A stretch of DNA of 64,000 bases from Verrucomicrobiales bacterium. Its GTDB lineage: Bacteria; Verrucomicrobiota; Verrucomicrobiia; Limisphaerales; CAIMTB01. Under the pieces are notes generated by a model. That model worked only from the letters and a program-made list of their open reading frames with translations, searched no databases and was not told the origin of the DNA. The stretch lies in the NCBI GenBank assembly GCA_016795425.1, contig JAEUHG010000179.1:123345-187344 (forward strand), in the 5' to 3' direction. The translations under genes and the position numbers were made by a program. Numbering within the stretch: the first letter of the stretch is position 1; each line of letters opens with the position of its first letter. Below, piece after piece: positions 52,175-63,200 of this stretch.

Positions 52175-53935
52175 TTACGGTCTGGTCATGGGTGACGCAC
52201 CCACGGACCCAGTGGGCGCCCCATTCAACCCGAGTCCGGCCATCCAAAGTTCCCGCGAACGACGATGTTGCCGCGAGATCGCCATCCACACCAAGGCGGC
52301 CATTGTGGCCAGGTAGGCGGCGAGTTTGATCGCTGAAGCGACGCTCAGAAGCAGCGAGAGGGTCAAGGAAAGCCAGGCAATGGGAACCCCCAAAAAGGTC
52401 GAACCGAGCAGCGCCTCGGTGATCCAGGGGCCGGCCAGAAGCGCGGTGAAGAGGTTCTCGATCAAATCGGCGATAAGGGCGGTGGGTGCCGCATAGGCCA
52501 GGAACATACCCAGGGACCTCTTGCCTCCGGACGATTCACCCCAGCCGGTGATGCCAACCCCGATCCAGTAGGCGGCCAGCAGAATGGCCACGGCATCGAG
52601 GGCGAGCCAGGTGCCGACCGGCAAAGGGATGACGCTTCCGAACCAGGACAGATTGCCGACGAACCGTTCGAGGGCTGCCTGGTGGTTGAAGATTTCCGTG
52701 AGCTGCAGCGTGGCGAGTTCGCGGGAGGCCTTGGGGACCAGGCACAACAAAAGCCAGGCGCCAAAGAGAAGGAATCCTCTCCACGCGGCGGCGGAAAATG
52801 CGTCTGATTTTTCACGGCCCTTGATCCTGGTTTTGGTGGATAATCGTTTGGCCAACCGGGGACCGTAGGGTTCCACTTCGAACTTCAACGCGGGACTCGG
52901 CAGCGGGGGACTCCAATGGGTGAACTTGAGACGGTCGAGTGTCGCCTGGGAAACCGTGAGTGGGGTGCTTTCCTGATCCAGCAACTCGCGATGGCAGCGT
53001 CCGGTGAGAGCCCAGAAGGTGGACTGGCGCATCTGATCGTGACGATGTCCGCAGGGATCGGGATCGAGGTCCGTCTCCCATCCACTGATGAAGTTTGGGG
53101 CGTGCGGCAGCGAAAGCATCTCCTCGATCAACCAGGAAAGGACGAGATCGGAGAGTCCGTGTTCCTGGTAGCCGCCACCGACGTCGGAATGGGCGCCCGG
53201 GAACCATACCTGTTTGAGGCGCGGCACGGTGGCGGGTTCGGAGGGTTCCTCGGTGCCTTGGTAGGGCCGTGGCTCGAAAGTCCACCGCGATTCATCGATG
53301 GCCATGGCGTGGCGGACGAATCGCACACCCTTCTTCACCTTGTTATCACTGATGACTTCTGTGCCGAGGAAGATCTGCTCCAGGCCGACGGACTCGACGG
53401 TGTCAAAGACGCCGATAAATTCGATGGGAAAACATTCCTGCTCAAAGTTCCGGCTCCGGGAATGATACCGGCGCAACTCACGGCAGATCCTCCGGCGCTC
53501 GGCCGTGTCGGACACACGGTAGGCATCGATGAAGGTTGGGATCAGGTGTTCGCAGTTCTCCCGCGGCAAGTGACACCAATAGAGAAGACCGGCGAGTGCT
53601 CGTACTGTGAACGCGCCGCGGGAGAAGCCGACGAGGTAGATGCGGTCGCCTTCGCGATAGTTTTGGATGAGCCAGAAGTAGGCATCGGCGACGTTTTTCC
53701 AAACACCATTGCCCCAAGCCAAGCCGGCGAGGCGGGCGAGTCGTTGTCTGAGACCGGATGATTCGTGGAGTTGGCCGGAAGCCGCGCCGACGCCGGGATC
53801 ATAGTAGCAGAGCTGCTCGTCGCTTTGCTGGAGCCGGCGGAAGATCTTGACGATATTGGTGACATCATCGGCGGCGCTCCAGAGGTTGTTGGTGCCATCA
53901 CAGCAGACGATGAGATTTCGGGGGGCGGTGCTCAT
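52175..53935 (-). CDS. DUF2235 hydrolase with C-terminal membrane helices
   Basis: This 586-residue protein has an N-terminal alpha/beta hydrolase domain of the DUF2235 type. It opens with NLIVCCDGTNN, shows the nucleophile elbow GFSRG (S105), and the VWFPGAHSDVGGGY segment that includes a probable catalytic Asp/His region. DUF2235 includes the Tle1 phospholipase effectors of type VI secretion, but no VgrG, PAAR or immunity gene is nearby. The last 200 residues hold about four hydrophobic helices, so it is probably a membrane-bound lipase or esterase. It is convergent with the PPC protein gene. Confidence 0.87.
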   Translation of the reverse strand: MSTAPRNLIVCCDGTNNLWSAADDVTNIVKIFRRLQQSDEQLCYYDPGVGAASGQLHESSGLRQRLARLAGLAWGNGVWKNVADAYFWLIQNYREGDRIYLVGFSRGAFTVRALAGLLYWCHLPRENCEHLIPTFIDAYRVSDTAERRRICRELRRYHSRSRNFEQECFPIEFIGVFDTVESVGLEQIFLGTEVISDNKVKKGVRFVRHAMAIDESRWTFEPRPYQGTEEPSEPATVPRLKQVWFPGAHSDVGGGYQEHGLSDLVLSWLIEEMLSLPHAPNFISGWETDLDPDPCGHRHDQMRQSTFWALTGRCHRELLDQESTPLTVSQATLDRLKFTHWSPPLPSPALKFEVEPYGPRLAKRLSTKTRIKGREKSDAFSAAAWRGFLLFGAWLLLCLVPKASRELATLQLTEIFNHQAALERFVGNLSWFGSVIPLPVGTWLALDAVAILLAAYWIGVGITGWGESSGGKRSLGMFLAYAAPTALIADLIENLFTALLAGPWITEALLGSTFLGVPIAWLSLTLSLLLSVASAIKLAAYLATMAALVWMAISRQHRRSRELWMAGLGLNGAPTGSVGASPMTRP

Positions 53936-54271
53936 GATGGGTGGGATGGGCCGGTGTCGTTGGTCGATACGGTGCCTTATGACAATACGTCACCTCCTGC
54001 AAACATCTTTCGGGATCGTACCCCAGGGGAGCGAATGCCAACGACCGGGCCTGGCAGCCTGGGCCAGGCAACGGCAGCCCGCCGGGCCTGAGGGCGGGAA
54101 GAATCGCCACGCTCTGGGACAACCCGCGCTGGAATCGACATCGCGCACTTGGATTCCGGCCACATTGGGCGGGCAATCGCCGGCGAGTGCGGGCATGATC
54201 CTTTTGTCCTCGTTTGGCCACGCTGATTTCGGCCTTGGGTGCCGGCGTGCAACCGAGGATTGGAGAACATC
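53936..54271. promoter_or_regulatory. Divergent intergenic region
   Basis: These 336 bases separate the DUF2235 gene (-) and the glycoside-hydrolase-like gene (+) and should contain both promoters. A GGAG ribosome-binding-like sequence at 54262-54265 precedes the plus-strand ATG. No gene or strong repeat is seen beyond a short GCCTGG/CCAGGC stem. Confidence 0.45.
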
Positions 54272-57190
54272 ATGAACTCAAAATGGTTCGCGGGCTTCCT
54301 GGTCTCGTTGCTCGTTCTGTCGCGACCAAGTGCGGGGACCGACCGCAATCCCAATACGGACTGGTTTCGCGACGCCGGGTACGGCGTCTTCATGCATGTC
54401 TTGCCTGCGGATGAAGGACAATTCGCGCAATTGGCCGACTTCGATGTGGAGTATCTGGCCCATCAGTTGGCCGAGGCCGGGGCGGGTTATCTCTTCCTGA
54501 CCCTGGGGCAGAACTCCGGGTACTTCAACGCACCCAACCCGGCGTACGACCGAGTGACGGGCTATCGGCCCGGCGAGCGGTGCTCATCGCGCGACTTGCC
54601 GCTGGCATTGTCGCGGGCGCTGGAGGCCAAGGGAATCCGGCTGATGCTTTACTTGCCCTGCCAGGTGCCGAATCGCGATGCCCGGGCCCAGAAGGCGTTC
54701 GGACTGCGCGAGGGTCCGGCGGATCAGCCAATCGATCTCGCCTTCGCCCAGCGTTGGGCGGAGGTGATCCGGGAATGGTCGGATCGCTATGGCGGAAAGG
54801 TGTCAGGTTGGTGGTTCGACGGCGGGTACCAGCATATCCGATTCGCGGAACCGATCGCGGCAGTGTACGCGGCCGCGGCAAAACACGGGAACCCCGGGTC
54901 CATCGTCACCTTCAATCCCGGGGTTAGTCTGGTTCGCCACACCGAAGCGGAGGATTACACCGCCGGTGAATTGAACGAGCCGTTCAAGTACCTTCCGGAG
55001 TCGCGATGGGTCAAAGGTTCGCAGTGGCAGGCCCTTACCTTCCTGGGTGCCAACTGGGGAGGCCGCGAACCTCGCTTCACCACCAAGGAATGGGCGGACT
55101 GGACGAAGGCGGTGTTGGCCAAGGAAGGCGTGGTCACCTTCGATGTGGGGCCGAACTGGAATCGCGCGGAAGGCCCGATCGGTTCGATTTCGGCCGCGCA
55201 GCTGGAGGTGCTGAAGACGATTCGGAAAGCCGTCCGTGGAAATACCGCGGCGTCTGCTCCCCGTCGGCTCAGGCGCTCCGAGAGTTATTTCGGGCTGCAC
55301 TTTGACTTTCATGCCGGCGACGACTGCAAGGAGATCGGGAAGAACACGACGCGCGAGATGGTGGAGCGCATCATCGACGCGGCGCGGCCGGACTACATCC
55401 AGGTGGATTCGAAGGGACATCGGGGGCTGACCAGTTACCCGACCAAGGTGGGGAATCCGGCGCCAGGGTTTGTGGGTGACCAACTGAAGTTATGGCGCCA
55501 GGTCACGGCTGAGCGCGGCGTGGCCCTGTACGCCCATCACTCCGGCGTGTGGGACTCGGAAGCGATCGTGCGCCATCCGGATTGGGCGGTGATCAACGCC
55601 AACGGCAAGACCAACGAAAATGCCACGTCGTTTTTCGGACCTTACGTCGATCAGCTGCTGATCCCGCAACTGCGCGAGATGGCGGGTGATTATGGGCTCG
55701 ATGGCGCCTGGGTGGATGGCGAGTGCTGGGCGTCCCAACCGGATTTCGGAGCCGCGGCATGGAAGGCGTTCACGGCAGGCACTGGCATCCAGGAGGTGCC
55801 GAGGAAACCGGGGGAACCGCATTGGTTCGAGTTTCTCGAGTTCAACCGGAACGCCTTTCGCGGGTACTTGCGGCATTACCTTGGCGCCGTTCGCTCAACA
55901 CACCCGACCTTTCAGTTGTGCAGCAACTGGGCCTTCAGCGATCACATGCCCGAGGCGGTGAGCGCGGAGGTCGATTGGATCTCCGGGGATTTCTCGCCGG
56001 AAGACGCGGTCAATTCGGCCCGATTCTCCGCCCGCTATCTGGTGTACCAGGGAAAGCCGTGGGATCTGATGGCGTGGAGCTTCGTCACCAAGGGCATTCG
56101 TCCCAATGGAGATCGCCAGAAGTCCGCGGTTCAACTCCAGCGCGAGGCGGCGGTGGTGTTGTCACAGGGTGGCGGTTTTCAGATGTATCACACCCAGCGC
56201 CGCGATGGCTCCGTGCCGATGGAGTACCTTCCCGTGATCACTGAGGTGGCGAAGTTTTGTCGGGATCGCCAGGCGCTTTGCCAAGGGGCCGTGGCGGTAC
56301 CCCAGGTGGCATTCCTGTATTCGACCTATTCGCACTATCGGGAGATCAACAGTCTGTTCGGGCGCGACCTCTCGAAGATACAGGGAACCCTTCAAGCGTT
56401 GATCGAGGGCGGTCAGGTGGTGGATCTGGTGAGCGAGCACAGCCTGACGGGCCGGATGAAGCCCTACTCACTCATTGTGGTGGGCGAGTGCCAGGCGTTG
56501 GATCCCGGCTTTCGGCGTGAACTGCTCGCGTACGCCGACGGCGGCGGTCGCCTGCTTCTGGTGGGGCCTGACGCGGCATCGTTGTTTGCCGAGGACCTGA
56601 AGTTGAACCTGGGCGAAGCTATGAAGGAACCGCAGACGGTCACTTGGCGGGATCAGAAGTTCGAGACGACGGGTTCAACGCGACGGGCGCGAATCACCGG
56701 GGCAGTGCACACGTTCGGCACAATGACGGCGGCGGCAAATGCCGGTACGGACCCAGCCCCGGCGGCGATCGTGGTTCCCCGTGGCAAGGGCCAGGTCGCG
56801 GCCACGCTGTTCTCCTTCAGTCGAGGCTACCTCGCCGGGCGTTCCTCGCCGATGCGAACCACTTTGATGGGTCTCGTGCGGGAACTTTTTCCGAATCCAA
56901 TGGTTCGGATCACACGTGGCGGTGAGGTCGATCTCACCGTGAATCAAGTGAAGGGCAAGTTGGCGGTGAATCTGGTGAACACCTCCGGGGCGCACTGGGA
57001 TCAGATGACGACGTTGATCGAGACGCTTCCGACGGTGGGACCGATCGATTTGGAAATCCGGCGGGAACAGCGGCCGAGTGCCGTCCGGCTCGAGCCTGCC
57101 GGGGGTTCGCTGCCGTTCGAGCATCGGGACGGTGTGGTGCACGTCACGGTTCCGCAGGTCGAGGTGCATGCGATTGTGACGGTAGAGTGA
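54272..57190 (+). CDS. Exported tandem glycoside-hydrolase-like protein (GH29-like N-terminal half)
   Basis: This 972-residue protein has a signal peptide (WFAGFLVSLLVLSRPSAG). The N-terminal half (about residues 25-335) resembles GH29 alpha-L-fucosidases: WFRDAGYGVFMHV, YLFLTLGQNSGYF and the WWFDGGY segment that would hold the nucleophile Asp. The second half starts at about 345 (SYFGLHFDFHAGDDCKEIG). It looks like another TIM barrel followed by a trimerisation-like domain (YSLIVVGECQALD, GGGRLLLVGPDA), as in GH42-type enzymes. The substrate is unknown; fucose- or deoxyhexose-containing glycans are plausible. Confidence 0.75.
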   Translation: MNSKWFAGFLVSLLVLSRPSAGTDRNPNTDWFRDAGYGVFMHVLPADEGQFAQLADFDVEYLAHQLAEAGAGYLFLTLGQNSGYFNAPNPAYDRVTGYRPGERCSSRDLPLALSRALEAKGIRLMLYLPCQVPNRDARAQKAFGLREGPADQPIDLAFAQRWAEVIREWSDRYGGKVSGWWFDGGYQHIRFAEPIAAVYAAAAKHGNPGSIVTFNPGVSLVRHTEAEDYTAGELNEPFKYLPESRWVKGSQWQALTFLGANWGGREPRFTTKEWADWTKAVLAKEGVVTFDVGPNWNRAEGPIGSISAAQLEVLKTIRKAVRGNTAASAPRRLRRSESYFGLHFDFHAGDDCKEIGKNTTREMVERIIDAARPDYIQVDSKGHRGLTSYPTKVGNPAPGFVGDQLKLWRQVTAERGVALYAHHSGVWDSEAIVRHPDWAVINANGKTNENATSFFGPYVDQLLIPQLREMAGDYGLDGAWVDGECWASQPDFGAAAWKAFTAGTGIQEVPRKPGEPHWFEFLEFNRNAFRGYLRHYLGAVRSTHPTFQLCSNWAFSDHMPEAVSAEVDWISGDFSPEDAVNSARFSARYLVYQGKPWDLMAWSFVTKGIRPNGDRQKSAVQLQREAAVVLSQGGGFQMYHTQRRDGSVPMEYLPVITEVAKFCRDRQALCQGAVAVPQVAFLYSTYSHYREINSLFGRDLSKIQGTLQALIEGGQVVDLVSEHSLTGRMKPYSLIVVGECQALDPGFRRELLAYADGGGRLLLVGPDAASLFAEDLKLNLGEAMKEPQTVTWRDQKFETTGSTRRARITGAVHTFGTMTAAANAGTDPAPAAIVVPRGKGQVAATLFSFSRGYLAGRSSPMRTTLMGLVRELFPNPMVRITRGGEVDLTVNQVKGKLAVNLVNTSGAHWDQMTTLIETLPTVGPIDLEIRREQRPSAVRLEPAGGSLPFEHRDGVVHVTVPQVEVHAIVTVE

Positions 57191-57238
57191 TCGGCCATTT
57201 TTTGTGAAAGATCGTGGTGCGGCGCCGGTATCCCCAGC

Positions 57239-60200
57239 GTGAACGTGCGCTTTTCCTGGTTGCTGCCTTGGGTGCGAGGCGGTCTCGCCGCTGTGGTCGG
57301 GTGGAGCCTGCTTCTTCCGTGCCATGCCGAATCCATCGAGCTCTCGGTGGTTGAGACCGAGGATGCCTTTCGACTGTCCTGGACAAACCGCTCCTTGACC
57401 GCCGTCCCGCCCTATCTGCATTACGAGACGCAGCTTGAAACCAGCGCCGATCTGACGACCTGGGTGCCGGTCAATGGACCGATCCCGGGAGGGGTCCTAT
57501 CCCTTCCGACCCAACCCCAAGCCGTCGAGGTCCCGAAATCTCCGGGGCCGGCGTTTTACCGTCTGATCCAGCGGATGAATCTTCCAGGGGTATCCTTGGC
57601 CGACGTGGACTTGCGCGGGGCCGATTTACGGGGAGCCAACCTGAGCGGCGTGGATTTTCGACGGGCGCGGTTGGATGGCGCGGATCTTTCCGGCGCGACT
57701 TTGGCCGGTGCCGCGTTGGCTGGCGCGGAATTCGGAACCGCTCGATTGGATCGAGTGAATCTGGACGGTCTTGATTTGCATGCGGTGGACCTGGGCGAGA
57801 TCCGGGGAGTGCCGGTTCTGACGCGGCTGACGGCGGATCCCGCCGGGCGGGTCGCCGATCATCTTCCGCGGCTGAACCACCAACCGTCGCCCTCCGATTT
57901 CTCGCTGCGCGATCCGGATTTTCCGGGACCGGGCATATCGATTCGCGACGTCATCGTCCTGGTGCGCACCAACGTCACGGTGTCGGAATTCAATGCCTTC
58001 CTTTCGCGCCATGGTGCGTCGCTGATCGGGGCGGCACCGGCGGACGGAACCCTTGATCGCGGGTTGGTCGTGCTTCGCGGACCCGTGCGTCGGGCCACGG
58101 AACTGTACGACTGGGCGGTGGGGCTGAACGACGAAGGGCTCGTCGAGGCGGCGGTGCCCAATGTGCTTTGCAGTGTCGATGCCATCACGAACGATTCGGA
58201 CCGTGCGTTCGGGGGTGCGCCAGACTGGCGTTGGAGTCCGGCCGGATCGTTCGTCGGCGGAAACTGGGGTTTGGAGATGAGCCGGGTTCCGCAAATGTGG
58301 AACTTCAACGAGGTGCTACGGAAGCGGGGAGTGACGGGGGTGGCGACCGGCGTCATTGACTCACGGTTCGTTGCCGACCACGAGGACGTCATTTTTCGTC
58401 AGTTCCTGGGTCCCGCACCCGCAGGCAAATCCAGTCATGGCATGCACGTGGCTGGCATCATCGGTGCGACCTTTACCAATGACAAAGGCATCGAGGGAGT
58501 GAATCCGTTCTCCGGCCTGATTGGGTACACCCATCGCACCCTGGCGAGCGATCTGCCAAATGGACCGTTGTCGAGTTTCGAGGCCGAACGTCAGTCCTGG
58601 GGATATCGCATGATCCAGGACATTCGAGATCTGATCCGGCTGGCGCCGGACGTTCGTATCATCAACCTGAGCCTGGGATTCAGTTGGTCGAGCATGACCC
58701 CGCCTCTCACGACGGAGCTGTCGGGGCTCGCCCGGACGAAGGTCGAGTTCGTCTGCGCAAAATATGGCGCGATGATGGCTGCGGTACTGGCGCGGAATCC
58801 TCGGGTTCTCATCGTCTGTAGTGCTGGAAACGATCACGGATTGGTTCCGGCGCGATTGAACAGTCCGATGGCGTATGCCGGTCTTCAGCTTGGCTTTGAC
58901 AACGTCGTGGTCGTTTCCTCGCACCATCGCGGCAGTCTTTCGACGTTCTCCAACTCCGGTGGGGACGTGTTGGCGCCGGGTGAGAATATTCTTTCCACGA
59001 CCATCGCCCCGAATTCCTACGACACGGACAGCGGGACTTCGATGGCCGCACCGTTTGTGGCCGGGCTCGCCGGTTACCTGCTGGCTCTTGATCCCGCGCT
59101 TTCGCCCACCGAGATCCGGTCATTGCTGAAGGCGGAACCGTCAAAGGTCGATGCCTTTTCCAGCGTGATGTCGCTCGACCTGACCCGCCCATGGAATGCG
59201 ATGCTGCGCAACCTTCTCGATATCGACGATGGGACACGGGACGGGAACCGACGATTTGCGGTGGCGACCAACCGCCTGGGCATCGACCGATCCTTCAGCG
59301 GCGCAAGCGGGCCTGACTATCTCGACGACGACGCCGATGGCGACGGGGGACCTGGAGATGGTGTGATCGACATGTCCGATTTTCGTCGCTGGCGCGACTG
59401 GCTGGTCTTCAACACCAGCACCCATCATCTGGATGGGGCGAGAACCAACCTCAAACACGACGCCAATCGCGATGGGCGTGTGCTCGCGGGCAAGGAGACC
59501 GATTACTATCCGCGCGGCGATTTCAACGGCGACGGCGAGATGCACCGGGACAAGACGGCGGTGGTTCCCGGGTTGCTCGGCTCCGCGGGCGCGCTGTCGG
59601 ATCTCGGAGTGATCGCGAAGAGCGGACTTTGGACCGATCCCAATTACCCCGATGCCCAGTTGCTTCCCGAGTTGATCCAGAGCGCCGACATCACCGTGTC
59701 CGGTGCCAACTTCTTCTACAAGTACAACGATGTGCCGGAAGTGGAGATTTATGCCTTCGACGCGGTCTCGAACGTGGTGGTGCAACCTCCTAGGGCGAGC
59801 AGGTTCTCCGAGTCCAATGCCAACCATGTGATTACGGTTCCGGTCGGGTCCAGGTACTACGTTGGCAGCCAGCCCTACGATCTGGGCGGCGGCATCAACA
59901 TCCAGTTGAGATCCGTCGGGGATATCGAGATTCCGGACACTGATTCAGGGGCGGACTATGTCGTCGATCTGACACGGGTCGAGATGACGTCCATCGCGCG
60001 CATTGAGAATCCGGAGAAGGAACTGGTGCGTTCCGATCCGATGGCGACGAACGAAGTGGTGGCGTATCTCGAGGGGCGGGGATTCGGCATTCTGACCAAC
60101 CAGCCTGGTGCTCTCGCCTCATGCGATTCCCAGGCCACGCTCTACACTCAGGCGAGTGCCAGCGGAGTCAGCGGCGGTCCGCCGCCGACGCCGGATGCGC

Positions 60201-63200
60201 CCACCCTCTTCACCAGTTTCGTTCAGTGGCAGCGCAGTTTCATCAAGGACGAACAGGAACCCGATCCCGAGTTCCTCGTGAAGCCCATGTTGTTGCGACT
60301 GGTGGGTGGTCGGACGAACCTCATCGAACTCAATGCCCAGGCGATGATCTCACTGGAGATCCGAGCCTTTGACCGTTCACCGGCTTGGGAACCCGTCTTC
60401 TTCCACCGGGCGGAGATCGCGGGTCCGCGCCTGAACACCAATGGCATCGCCGAGTACCTGCTGGTGGTCGAGGAGGGGGACTTGCCATCGGCGAGACTGA
60501 AGTATCGAACGCCGAATGACGTGAGTTACGAGCAGATCGAATTCAAAGGCACCGTGCCCCTCAGCGGCATCGAACACGGACACTCCTTCGAGCTTCGGTA
60601 CCGACTGGAGGCACGCATCACCACCGACAATGACGAATCGGGAGCCCACGCCTACATTGGCGATCCGCTGCACTACGGATCGGGCGCTCGCATGAGTTAC
60701 GGATCCTTCGGAGAACTCCCTCGTATTCTCGATGTGGAGATCGATTCCCAAGGCGCGGCCCACGTGCGCTTCCGATCGAATCCGGCATTCTACTACCGCC
60801 TCTACCACGCCACCAACAACCTGCCGGTTGGTCCACCGGTTGGCATCGCCATCGGAACCAATGGGATCAGCGAAATCGTGGATCCCAACCCTCCCCAGGG
60901 CGCTGATCGATCCACGTATCGGCTCGAGAACCAACCCTTCATGCAGCCTCTCGACCTGGACGCCGACGGCATCGACGACGCCTATGAATTGGCACGCGTG
61001 GCGATACTGGATCCGCTCGATCCCGCCGATGCCGCCGAGGATCCGGACCGGGATCAGCGGACAAATCTCGCCGAGTACCTCGGTGGCACGGACCCGGAAG
61101 TGACCGATCAAATGCTTCGAACTGTGGAGTTCCCGGGCATGGTGGTGGATCAAGTGACATTCCTCGGTGGAACCGACCTGAATGGCGATGGCTGGCCGGA
61201 CAGGCTTCGGGGGGTATTCCGAGGCATCTCGGTGGAACTGGGGACGGCGGCTGGCGGTTTGAATCCACCGGTTACCTCGGAACTTCCCGATTCCCGATCG
61301 ATCTCCGACCTCAAGTATCTCGATCTGGATGGCGACCAACGGCCCGAGGTGCTGGCGGCGGATCTCCTGGCGAAGCGACTCTTCGTATTGCGTCATACCT
61401 CCGGAGGATCGCTGGTTCTGGTCACCAACCTGGCGGCGGGCAATGACCCGCGCCGCATTGTGGTGGGGCGATTGGACGATGATGGTCTGCCCGATTTGGT
61501 GGTGCTGAATGAGAATGGCCGCAGCCTTGAGTTCTTTCGCAACGCCGGCGACGGCACGCTGATTCCCCAATCGCCTCTGCGATTTGCCGAGCTTAGTGGT
61601 GTCGGCCTGGCGAGTCCGGACGATGTGGTGATCGGCGACGTCGACCAGGATGGCATCGCGGATCTTTGTGTTGCCGCGAATAATCAGTTGGGTGTCTTCC
61701 TTGGCCTGGGTGGCTTTCGTTTCAGCAATCCAGTGCTGCAACCCATCCTTCCCGACGCGCGCCGGTTGTTCGTCGCGGATGTGGACGGGGACCAGGACCT
61801 GGATTTCGTTGTCACCAGCACAACGAGTTCCCAGATGTCGTTTCTTGCCGGACCGGGCCCGGGTGGGCGGTTGTCCAATGAAGTGCGGTATCCGCTGGCG
61901 GCCACGGCCACGGGTCTCCAGTTCGTCGACCTCAATGGCGATGGGTCACTCGACATCGTCGTCAATCCGCTTTCGGCGGAGTTCCATTCGGTCCTGATTC
62001 AGGAGAGTCCAGGTGTCTTCGCCCCGGCCCGCCAGATCCCGACCAGCGGAGGCGAGGCGTTGGTCGTCGATTGGAACCACGACCAACACCTCGATCTCGT
62101 GACCCCCCTGACCTCGGGTGCCGCTGATCGGTCGCTTGTGACTCTGGGTCGGGGTGGCGCGTGGTTCGATTCACGCCAGCATCTGGCGCCCACGAACGGA
62201 GCGGTGAGCCAAGTCGAGATTGCCGACCTGAACCGGGACGGCATCGCCGAGTTAGTTCTCCTTTCTTCCTCCACCCATACCTTGGACGTCTGGAATCCAT
62301 CGGTGACGAACACCGACGGGACGATTGGCCAGGCCAGGTCTTCGCTGCGTCTGCCTTCGTATGTGCAACAGTTCGCACTGGCTGACGCGAATGCCGACGG
62401 TCAGTTGGATGTGTTCGTCAGCACCGCGATGGAAACTCGGATCACGAATGTCGGCACCAACGCCGTTCACCTCTGGCTCGGCGACGGGAACTTCGGTTGG
62501 ACTCCGGGCTTTGTCGCCCCCATCACCGGCAAGCCCATGCAGATGATCGCCGCCGACTTCAACGGTGACCGACGCGGTGACTTTGCGGTTCGGTATCTGG
62601 ACCATCTCGAGGTTTGGACGAGCGATGGCACCGGCCAGTATTTGTCGGAAACGGTGCTCCCAACCATCACTCTGCCTGGAACTATCCAGAGTTTCGCCGC
62701 CGGAGATCTGAATCAGGACCAACGAGCCGAACTCGTGCTCCTCGATGTGGGCCAGGGGACTCGGAGCTTCCGAACATGGAGTCGCGACGCTTCCGGGACC
62801 TGGAGCGAGACCCAGGAATTGGCCGTGCCCGATCAATTGGGATCCTTCTTTCTTCGGGATCTGACGGGTGATGGTCGACTCGATTTGCTGACCGGCACCT
62901 ATTCGTCAGCGTCCCGGGTGAGTCAGGTCCGGTACTTCCCCGGAACCAACAATGGGTTTGGAGTGGGTGCGGTCTTCATCGAGATCCCGGGAGTCATCGG
63001 CGTCGGTGTACCACCGCACGACCTGAACGGCGATGGTTTGGCGGATTGGATCGGCGACTCCGAGGTTCGATTGGCAGAACCCAACGGCGGTTTCGCGATC
63101 GGCAGGCCCATGTTCGCCGGACCCGCCGGGGTGCAGCGTGTGGCGGACGTGAATGGCGACGGAAAGCTCGACCTGCTCTCGTGGGCTTTGTCGAGCAGTC

